Shown: piece after piece, positions 8,883 to 14,404 of the stretch | Layout of the letters: every line of letters starts with the position of its first letter | Numbering within the stretch: position 1 is the stretch's first letter | Assembly (NCBI GenBank): GCA_008032935.1 | Contig: CP032039.1 | Coordinates: forward strand, 1,364,001-1,428,000 | Source: Helicobacter pylori | Lineage (GTDB): Bacteria; Campylobacterota; Campylobacteria; Campylobacterales; Helicobacteraceae | DNA: 64,000 nucleotides | Reading direction: 5' to 3' | The notes under the pieces: generated by a model | The model's database searches: none | Told to the model about the DNA's origin: nothing | The model's input: only the letters and a program-made list of their open reading frames with translations | Translations under genes and position numbers: made by a program

Positions 8883-9099
8883 ATGTATTTGATTATTTAC
8901 TTTTAAGGGGGCGAAATTTTGCTTTTATGCCTTAGTTAAAAGCGGAACTTTTTAGAGATTTAGATTTAAAGGCGGAATTTCAAATCTCTAAGGAGCCATG
9001 CAAAATTTTTAAAAATACCGCTTTTAGAACCTAACAAACTAAAAAACATAAAACTCTCATTCTTTAAGATTTCTTTTTATATTTTAATAAGGGAGCAAT

Positions 9100-10167
9100 A
9101 TGCCACATAACAAACTCACTAAATCTCAGAGAGAACTCTTTTGTAATCTCAAAGCCTTTTTATACACTAAGGCTAAAAACTTCACGCCCATTCAAGATGT
9201 GAAGGATATGGCTTTAATCCTAGACACACAAGATAAAATCTTAAAATGTCATAATATAGAGCAATTAAAACAACTCTGTCATATTCTTTATAATCAAGGC
9301 ATTAAACACACTATAATGATGCAAGGCTTGTTTTTATTCTTTAACTATTTTAAAGATAATCTCAAATTAAGAAGTTTTAGAATGCTTAGCGAAGAGCAAG
9401 TGATTAACTTTCTCTTTGAACTCGCTCAAAATAGAAAACCCAGCTCTATGGCTAAGTATGTGATGTATTTAAGACAATTCTTTGATTATTTGGATAGAAA
9501 AAGGCGTTATGGCTTTGATTTTACGCTTAAAAACCTAGCCTTTGCTAAGACCAAAGAAAGCTTACCCAGACATTTAAACGATAAAGACTTAAAGAGTTTT
9601 TTAAAAACACTCTTAGACTATAAGCCAACTACAAGCTTTGAAAAACGCAATAAGTGTATTCTACTTATTGTAATACTTGGGGGACTTAGAAAATGCGAAG
9701 TGTTAAACATAGAATTAAAACACATTCAAGTAGAAGAGCAAAACTACTCTATTTTAATTCAAGGTAAAGGTAGAAAAGAGAGAAAAGCTTATATTAAAAA
9801 GAGTTTGTTAGAAGCAAGCTTGAATGCTTGGCTTAGTGATGAATATAGACTAAAATATTTTAATGGGGCATATCTTTTTAAAAAAGACAAACAAAAAGCA
9901 CAAAATTCTTTAACGCTTTATAACTTTATCCCCTTAATCTTTAAATTAGCTCAAATCAAACACTATAAGCAATATGGCACAGGCTTACATCTATTTAGGC
10001 ATAGTTTTGCAACACTCATTTATCAAGAAACCCAAGACTTAGTTTTAACTTCAAGGGCGTTAGGGCATAGCTCCTTACTCTCTACTAAGATTTATATTCA
10101 TACCACACAAGAGCATAACAAGAAAGTGGCTCTTGTGTTTGATAGTTTGATAGAGAACAAGAAGTAA
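9100..10167 (+). CDS. xerT: Tyrosine recombinase XerT
   Basis: This is a tyrosine site-specific recombinase of 355 residues, longer than chromosomal XerH/XerD. The N-terminal half holds the core-binding SAM-like domain (about residues 60-170). The catalytic half carries Arg197 (GGLRKCE), the HLFRH box with His297 and Arg300, His323 (GHSS) and the nucleophile Tyr332 (KIYIH), so all key residues are present. XerT drives excision and integration of H. pylori TnPZ elements, and its presence with AAGAATG at the left end supports that class. The ATG at 9100 is preceded by AAGGGAG. A kilobase of repeat-rich gene-free DNA precedes it. It reads in the same direction as the relaxase but is separated from it by a terminator. 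Confidence 0.93.
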   Translation: MPHNKLTKSQRELFCNLKAFLYTKAKNFTPIQDVKDMALILDTQDKILKCHNIEQLKQLCHILYNQGIKHTIMMQGLFLFFNYFKDNLKLRSFRMLSEEQVINFLFELAQNRKPSSMAKYVMYLRQFFDYLDRKRRYGFDFTLKNLAFAKTKESLPRHLNDKDLKSFLKTLLDYKPTTSFEKRNKCILLIVILGGLRKCEVLNIELKHIQVEEQNYSILIQGKGRKERKAYIKKSLLEASLNAWLSDEYRLKYFNGAYLFKKDKQKAQNSLTLYNFIPLIFKLAQIKHYKQYGTGLHLFRHSFATLIYQETQDLVLTSRALGHSSLLSTKIYIHTTQEHNKKVALVFDSLIENKK

Positions 10168-10483
10168 GGTGGTTAAAATTGATTAGGTAGTTTAGTGTAA
10201 TTAGTTTAAATAATCTTATTAAGATAAATAATCTAGCATTAGATAATTTTAATTAACTATTTAATATTTTATTCCTAATTAAAAATGATTAGTTTTATAA
10301 GGGTTGTTAAAATCATTGAGATTTTATAGAGTTAGCTTAAATTACAAAATATTCTAAAAACAATGTAATTATAGATTATTGTTACTCATTAAGAATATAT
10401 TTGATTAACAATATAAATAACTAAATTCTATTAAATACTGATAGATTAACTAAAGCTATTAAATACCTACTTAACAAGATTGT
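10168..10483. other. AT-rich gene-free stretch after xerT
   Basis: About 315 bp of very A+T-rich DNA between the convergent xerT and AbiEii-like genes. No gene is supportable. It contains AATAACTAAATTCTATTAAATAC (10416-10438), which matches 12424-12446 at 21 of 23 positions, and TTACTCATTAA (10382-10392), roughly an inverted form of the TAGTGAGTAAT arm seen elsewhere in the element. Confidence 0.6.
10416..10438 (+). repeat. Direct repeat, left copy, flanking the Abi module
   Basis: This 23-bp segment is repeated at 12424-12446 with two substitutions and in the same orientation. The two copies bracket the three Abi-related genes, raising the possibility that these entered as a unit. The sequence is A+T rich, so chance contributes to the match. 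Confidence 0.55.
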
Positions 10484-11287
10484 TTATCGTCTACGCTTAG
10501 GTGTGGGGGTGTATTCATTGGAATTGTCTAAATCATCTGCGTTGTCATGGGAATTTGAGTAAGTCGCTGTTTTAATTTGGTCTATTTTGTCTATTAAAAA
10601 ATCATAAGCACTTAAAGAAAGGTCTTTATAGTGTGAAATGGGTTCTACCATATCTATTTCTATGCTATAACGCTTTTTATCTAACTCTTGCAAAGAATTT
10701 TGAAGAGTTAGTAAGTCTTGCTTAGTTATTTTTTGAGAACTTAAAAGCTTGTCAAATAAATTATTGTCATTATGCAAAGCCACTGCTATATCAAAAATAT
10801 CTCTTGTTTTATTATCAGTTTTTCTAAAAGTAATCTTTTTAGCGATAATATTTTCTAAACTTTCTATATAAATATCAAAAGCAAAAATCTTTTTAGAATT
10901 ATCTACATATCCCTCATTACTAGCATAATCCACTAAAACATCTATTTTAATGTTGTCTTTATTCGTTACGCCTATATGATTATGTTGGTCTATGTATCTT
11001 GTGCTATCAAAATGACTGCAATTATCTATCCATAATTTAGGGCTAAAAAATCCCAAACATTGAGCATCATTGACAAACAAATCAATATCAAAGCTTAATC
11101 TATGCTGGAAGTAATACATGCTCAAAGCTGTGCCTCCTCCAAACTTAATACTACTAGGATTAAGCCCTAAATTCAAAGCATTTTTAATAATGGGATAAAA
11201 TTGTTCTAGGGCTTGAATTTGAGCTTGAAAGTTGTTTTTGATAAAACTAAGGCTCCTTTCATTGATAGGGATTGATAGAAAGGACAT
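10484..11287 (-). CDS. AbiEii/AbiGii-type nucleotidyltransferase (toxin-like)
   Basis: This 267-residue protein belongs to the AbiEii nucleotidyltransferase family, whose best-known members are toxins of AbiE-type (type IV) toxin-antitoxin and phage-defence systems; some relatives transfer nucleotides to tRNA. The signature is GGGTALSMYYF near residue 50 followed by HRLSFDIDLF (the D-x-D metal pair) near 65. Later come IKIDVLVDY and a conserved KITFRKTDNKTRDIFDIA segment around residues 150-170. The C-terminus is basic (PKRRR). The start codon lies inside the upstream partner gene (29-bp overlap), with GGAG about ten bases ahead, so the pair should be translationally coupled. It faces xerT tail to tail. 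Substrate and toxicity are not determinable from sequence. Confidence 0.85.
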   Translation of the reverse strand: MSFLSIPINERSLSFIKNNFQAQIQALEQFYPIIKNALNLGLNPSSIKFGGGTALSMYYFQHRLSFDIDLFVNDAQCLGFFSPKLWIDNCSHFDSTRYIDQHNHIGVTNKDNIKIDVLVDYASNEGYVDNSKKIFAFDIYIESLENIIAKKITFRKTDNKTRDIFDIAVALHNDNNLFDKLLSSQKITKQDLLTLQNSLQELDKKRYSIEIDMVEPISHYKDLSLSAYDFLIDKIDQIKTATYSNSHDNADDLDNSNEYTPTPKRRR

Positions 11288-11510
11288 GTAAAATATTCTC
11301 CATAGGAATGTGATAGTCTTGTGAAAACCATTCTATTTCTTGCTCTAGTGCCTCTGTTTGAATTGTGCCTATAATATACTTGTCAGTATTGCTTAGATTA
11401 GTTGTTTTTTTATCCATAAAAAGCCCTATAAGATACTCTAAACTCACATGCTTATCTTTATTGCCAATAGAGTTATTGATTGTAGCTAATAACATAGGGG
11501 CAAATGACAT
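11259..11510 (-). CDS. Small partner of AbiEii-like gene (candidate antitoxin)
   Basis: An 83-residue acidic-to-neutral helical protein with no recognised domain. The frame extends upstream to 11549, but the ATG at 11510 is chosen because AGGGAGG stands six bases before it. Its end overlaps the AbiEii-like gene by 29 bp. A minus-strand -10 like TACAAT lies around 11532-11538, so the pair probably forms one operon in antitoxin-first order, as in AbiE systems. It is much shorter than the canonical AbiEi antitoxin and lacks an obvious winged-helix motif. The antitoxin role rests on position only. Confidence 0.65.
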   Translation of the reverse strand: MSFAPMLLATINNSIGNKDKHVSLEYLIGLFMDKKTTNLSNTDKYIIGTIQTEALEQEIEWFSQDYHIPMENILHVLSINPYQ

Positions 11511-11568
11511 TTTTATCCTCCCTAAATTGATTTGATTGTAGTTTAGCAAATTTTGTGTTGGTTTTGGT

Positions 11569-11597
11569 TTGACTTATAATGATTGTTTAGCTATAAT
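11569..11597 (+). promoter_or_regulatory. Strong sigma-80 promoter antisense to the Abi-like gene
   Basis: TTGACT (11569-11574), exactly 17 bp, then TATAAT (11592-11597) is a near-consensus vegetative promoter. H. pylori promoters rarely keep a -35 box. Transcription should start near 11604 and run into the 3' end of the Abi-like gene in antisense. The first transcribed bases form hairpins (CCTACATTCGTAGG, and GGGCT paired with AGCCC around 11613-11628). No convincing ORF follows. Confidence 0.65.
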
Positions 11598-11761
11598 ACG
11601 CCTACATTCGTAGGGCTGACCGAAGCCCACTTTCTTATAGCTTATAGACTACTTAGTTTTTCCAAGTCTTTGTTTCCAATACTTTTGATTAAATCATCTA
11701 AAAATGAAACAATTTTGTTAAGCATGATACCAAAGTTAAAACTTTTACTTGTAGGCTTTTC

Positions 11762-12322
11762 TCATTCTCTGATAAAGCGTGTTGTAATGCGTGGGCGGTT
11801 GTTTGCCCTTAGCTTTAGTAAATTTTCCCAATGATACGCACGATTTCTAATTGTCCATAGTAAGTTTAAAGCAATATAGGCTTTAGCATAATTAGAAAGA
11901 TGTTGTTTTCTACCCTTAATAAGCAAAGTATCCTTATTATCTTTGTAATAAGCCTTAAGACTATAGGCTCTCAAATCTAATGCTACCCCCTCTAATTTGT
12001 AAAAAAAGATAAGCTTAATCACCGCTTCTAAAGACATTTTAGACAAGACCAAAGAATGCGTGATTTCTTTTTTCTTGTCTTTCAATTCTTCTATTAAGGG
12101 GATTAAAGAAACTTCATCAAACACCCACTCATTCCCTTTAATTTGAGTTAGGCAATAATCTAGTGCGTTGCGTAAGTAAATCTCTAAATTAGAGATTTTA
12201 GGTGTGATTAGACTAATGAGCTTTAAATTTTCTTTGTATTGCTCTAGGTTGTCATAAGTCTCTAGTCTGTCTTTGGATAGAATGAGCGTAATATCGTTTT
12301 TGAAATCTTGTAAATCTTGCAT
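11762..12322 (-). CDS. Abi-like protein with HEPN motif, premature stop
   Basis: A 186-residue Abi_2-like protein; the family occurs in abortive-infection and toxin systems. The C-terminal part has RNRAYHWENLLKL, where R-x4-H is the catalytic signature of HEPN ribonucleases; earlier segments (NLEIYLRNALDYCL, LWTI) are usual for this family. It ends in TGA at 11764-11762, but the same frame continues for 38 more sense codons (EKPTSKSFNFGIML...) to TAA at 11644-11642. This suggests a nonsense mutation removed the C-terminal tail of an original protein of about 225 residues. The HEPN motif is retained. A strong promoter on the opposite strand at 11569-11597 reads into the 3' end. Confidence 0.78.
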   Translation of the reverse strand: MQDLQDFKNDITLILSKDRLETYDNLEQYKENLKLISLITPKISNLEIYLRNALDYCLTQIKGNEWVFDEVSLIPLIEELKDKKKEITHSLVLSKMSLEAVIKLIFFYKLEGVALDLRAYSLKAYYKDNKDTLLIKGRKQHLSNYAKAYIALNLLWTIRNRAYHWENLLKLRANNRPRITTRFIRE

Positions 12323-12409
12323 AGTGTCTCTTAAAATAATTGTTAAACCAAATTATAACACAAACAAAATTAGTTATAAAAGATTGTTATTGCTTGTTAA
12401 GATAATATA

Positions 12410-12446
12410 TAGTGAGTAATTAAAATAACCAAATTCTACTAAATAC
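12410..12446 (+). other. Candidate Xer core, copy 2, and right direct repeat
   Basis: TAGTGAGTAAT (12410-12420), two bases, then AAATAACCA repeats the 8862-8882 site in the same orientation. It overlaps the 23-bp repeat 12424-12446, which matches 10416-10438 at 21 of 23 positions. It lies just upstream of the exported-protein gene near the right end of the element. Confidence 0.45.
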
Positions 12447-12542
12447 ATACAAAATAACTTAATATTTAATTGTTATTAGTATTTCTTTAAATTTCTATGC
12501 TATAATGATTACAATTCAAGTTAAGTTAAAAGGAATAGAAAA

Positions 12543-12806
12543 ATGATTAAATTAAATGGTTTGAATAAAACTTTAAAAATAAGCTTATTAGCTGGGGTTT
12601 TACTAGGTGCTACTGCTCCCTTAATGGCAAAGCCTTTATTAAGCGATGAAGACTTATTGAAACGAGTAAAACTACACAATATCAAAGAAGATACGCTGAC
12701 TAGCTGTAATGCTAAGGTGGACGACTCTCAATACTTGAATAGTGGTTGGAATTTATCTAAAGAATTTCCGCAAGAAAATATAGAGAAAAGATTTTTGAAT
12801 GCGTAG
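12543..12806 (+). CDS. Small exported protein, frameshifted at its 3' end
   Basis: The 87-residue product has a clear Sec signal peptide (basic start, LLAGVLLGATAPLMA, probable cleavage before KPLLSDED) and a short acidic mature part. The ATG at 12543 follows AAAAGGAATAGAAA; a -10 TATAAT lies at 12500-12505. After A4 at 12775-12778 the other frame continues smoothly (YREKIFECVEEEKHKQ) while the annotated frame ends at once. One base is probably missing and the original protein was longer. The shifted frame then runs into hsdS sequence, so the 3' end also lies at or near the element's right boundary. It resembles small secreted hypothetical proteins of H. pylori plasticity zones; function unknown. 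Confidence 0.7.
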   Translation: MIKLNGLNKTLKISLLAGVLLGATAPLMAKPLLSDEDLLKRVKLHNIKEDTLTSCNAKVDDSQYLNSGWNLSKEFPQENIEKRFLNA

Positions 12807-12859
12807 AAGAAGAAAAACATAAACAAGTCCTTAATTTAATCAATAAAATTATTCATTAC

Positions 12860-13747
12860 TTGCAACGCATTGCAGAATGTGGGACTTCTAGCTACCCCTC
12901 TATCGCGCCCTTAGATTTTCTTAATATTAAAATCAAACTTTACCCACTAGAAACACAACAAAAAATCGCTCGCACGCTTTCTGTTTTAGATCAAAAAATA
13001 GAAAACAACCACAAAATCAATGAGCTTTTACACAAGATCCTAGAACTTCTTTATGAGCAATACTTCGTTCGTTTTGATTTTTTAGATGAAAACAACAAAC
13101 CCTACCAAACTAGCGGCGGGAAAATGAAATTCTCTAAAGAATTAAACCGCCTTATCCCCAACGATTTTGAAGTTAAAACGCTAGGGGAATTAGTGGATAT
13201 TTTTAGCGGTTATTCTTTCCAATCAAATACATACAGCAACAACAAAAATGATTATATTTTAATCACAAATAAAAATGTTCAACATTCATTAGTTGATTTA
13301 AGTATTACAACTAACCTTTTATTTTTACCGAAAAAACTCCCCAAATATTGCCTATTAGAGCCAACAAATATTTTAATCACATTAACAGGACATATTGGAC
13401 GCTGTGCATTAATGTTTTCAAAAAATTGTATTTTAAATCAGCGTGTCGGCGTAGTTTTACCAAAAGAAAAAGAGCTAAACCCCTTTTATTATTCTTTGAT
13501 AAGAAATCCCCTATTCTCAGCCATACTGCAGAGAAACGCTATAGGATCATCTCAACAAAATTTAAGCCCTATTGATACTTTAAAAATTCAAATCCCTTTC
13601 AACCATAAAATAATCAAGCAATACTCAAAAACATGCGAAAATATCATTAAATTACTTGTATCCAACATGCAATCAACCCAAACCCTAACCGCGCTCAGGG
13701 ACTTCCTACTCCCCCTACTTTTAAAGCAACAAGTCAAACCCCAATGA
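12860..13747 (+). pseudogene. hsdS: Type I specificity subunit HsdS, N-terminal half missing
   Basis: HsdS reads the DNA target through two recognition domains joined by conserved helices. What remains is the tail of the first domain (SSYPSIAPLDFLNIKI), the central conserved coil (QQKIARTLSVLDQKIENN) and the complete second recognition domain, ending with the distal coil (LTALRDFLLPLLLKQQ). The first domain and the start are absent. The TTG at 12860 is only the first possible start in an open frame and has no ribosome site. hsdM is absent and hsdR upstream is truncated, so no functional complex can form locally. The half-subunit could still pair with another strain's hsdM or donate sequence by recombination. 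It matches HP0462 by neighbourhood. Confidence 0.85.
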
Positions 13748-13917
13748 AAAATTTTAGAACAAAACTTTTTTAAGGGGTAAAAACCCTTGTTACAAGAAAG
13801 AGAAGTTTTGTCATCAAAAGAAATTTTTTAAAGAAAAAGAAGTTTCAAAAATTAAAAGTTTGAGTCAAATCCGCTAGTAAGATTTGACCCTAGCGCTCTT
13901 GCACCAGAGCCAAAATT

Positions 13918-13968
13918 TTAGTATAATGGCGTTGCGAGTGCCATTAAAACTATGATTACTAATCTCAT
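13918..13968 (-). CDS. 16-residue hydrophobic peptide (candidate type I toxin)
   Basis: The ORF encodes MRLVIIVLMALATPLY, a single hydrophobic helix like membrane-acting type I toxins. AAGGAG sits ten bases before the ATG. The homologous ORF at 46559-46615 keeps start, stop and most residues (MKLLLAIIVLMALTTPLY) although the surrounding DNA has diverged, which argues that the peptide is real. It does not match the AapA1 or AapA3 sequences I know, which are longer and end in basic residues, so it may belong to another Aap family. Confidence 0.6.
   Translation of the reverse strand: MRLVIIVLMALATPLY
13922..13927 (+). promoter_or_regulatory. Antisense promoter inside the small-peptide ORF
   Basis: AGTATAATGG gives a perfect -10 on the plus strand, placed over the last codons of the minus-strand peptide ORF. 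Transcripts from about 13934 would cover the ORF and leader and could act as the RNA antitoxin. Confidence 0.55.
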
Positions 13969-14232
13969 GTTAGGTTATCTCCTTTTCTGAGGTAACCACC
14001 CACTGTTACCCCCAACCCTAACATACTCCAAATACCGCAACCAAAGAGAAAACCAAGAGATTACTAATTGCGTCCGTTTATTATAGAAACAATCAACCCA
14101 AAAAACGCTAAAAAAAATTTTAAGCGATCTTTTAGGGTTAAATGAAGTTTTATTCAAAAAATGAAGTTTTACAAAAAAGAGTTTTTAAACAACAACTAAG
14201 CAAACTCGTGCTACAATCTCGCTTTTTGATTG

Positions 14233-14310
14233 CGGAGTATGGCGCAGCCTGATTAGCGCGCACCCTTGGGGTGGGTGAGGTCGTGGGTTTGAATCCCGCT
14301 ACTCCGACCA
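14233..14310 (+). tRNA. tRNA-Pro (GGG)
   Basis: The sequence folds as a full cloverleaf. Acceptor CGGAGTA pairs with TACTCCG; a D arm lies around GCGCAGCCTGATTAGCGC; the anticodon stem CACCC/GGGTG encloses the loop TTGGGGT, giving anticodon GGG. The T arm GTGGG-TTTGAAT-CCCGC follows, with the discriminator A and an encoded CCA end. A TACAAT -10 lies 16 bases upstream at 14212-14217. Confidence 0.95.
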
Positions 14311-14404
14311 TGACTTTTTAAAAAAGCTTCAATCATTATCAATTCATTATATAATCACACTAAACAAAATCAATTTTTAAACATGATGATTGAAAGGATT
14401 TCTA

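Larger units (their letters stand above)
8019..9099. other. Gene-free region upstream of xerT
   Basis: About 1.08 kb without a supportable gene on either strand, very A+T rich and with marked strand asymmetry (C/A rich from about 8050 to 8400). It is not featureless. It contains a hairpin AATCAAAA...TTTTTGATT near 8558-8585, a perfect 12-bp inverted repeat (8695-8720), a 16-bp palindrome (8742-8757), further GCGGAA half-sites (8942-8948 and 8972-8977), the pair TTAGAGATTT (8952-8961) and AAATCTCTAA (8982-8991), and a candidate recombination core (8862-8882). It probably serves the xerT recombination machinery or the xerT promoter. Confidence 0.6.
4926..12879 (+). mobile_element. Small TnPZ-like integrative mobilizable element (XerT type)
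   Basis: The element splits a type I R-M locus. Left of it is hsdR lacking its end; right of it is hsdS lacking its start. The left boundary shows AAGAATG (4926-4932), the reported target duplication of H. pylori TnPZ elements. At the right, hsdS homology resumes at CAGAATG (12873-12879), a 6 of 7 match, so the right boundary is inferred. Contents in order: iteron array, oriT, relaxase, gene-free DNA, xerT, AbiEii pair, Abi-like gene and a small exported protein. No VirB/VirD4, parA or methylase-helicase genes are present. It could therefore only be mobilised by another conjugation system, and may be a deletion derivative of a larger TnPZ. Confidence 0.75.
13860..14085 (-). ncRNA. AapA/IsoA-like small-peptide mRNA locus, copy A
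   Basis: A minus-strand unit with a -10 TATAAT (14085-14080), predicted start near 14073, a structured leader, a strong ribosome site AAGGAG (13984-13979), a 16-codon ORF, and a terminator-like hairpin (GTCAAATC...GATTTGAC, 13865-13889) followed by T-rich sequence. The leader has pyrimidine stretches (TCTCTTT) that could pair with the AAAGGAGA ribosome site. Inside the ORF's 3' end an opposite-strand TATAAT (13922-13927) should drive an antisense RNA from about 13934. This is the architecture of H. pylori AapA/IsoA type I toxin-antitoxin loci. A diverged second copy lies at 46430-46650. Confidence 0.65.
13748..14232. other. Intergenic region with small-peptide/antisense locus
   Basis: About 485 bp between hsdS and the tRNA. 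It holds a weak hairpin after hsdS (AAGGG...CCCTT, 13772-13788), the small-peptide/antisense module (13860-14085) on the minus strand, and the tRNA promoter (TACAAT, 14212-14217). Confidence 0.7.

Noticed and set aside
8989-9012. Four-residue leader peptide (MQNF) before xerT
   Set aside because: The AGGAG to ATG spacing is only two bases and no attenuator structure is clear.
11583-11834. 83-codon plus-strand ORF
   Set aside because: It is antisense to the Abi-like gene's extension, has no ribosome site and no recognisable sequence. A noncoding antisense RNA is a better reading.
12052-12058. AAGAATG as the right end of the element
   Set aside because: It lies inside the intact part of the Abi-like coding frame with element genes on both sides; a 7-base match is expected by chance.
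13975-14157. 60-codon minus-strand ORF over the small-peptide locus
   Set aside because: It starts upstream of the mapped -10 and crosses the leader; the 16-codon ORF with AAGGAG and a conserved homologue explains the locus better.
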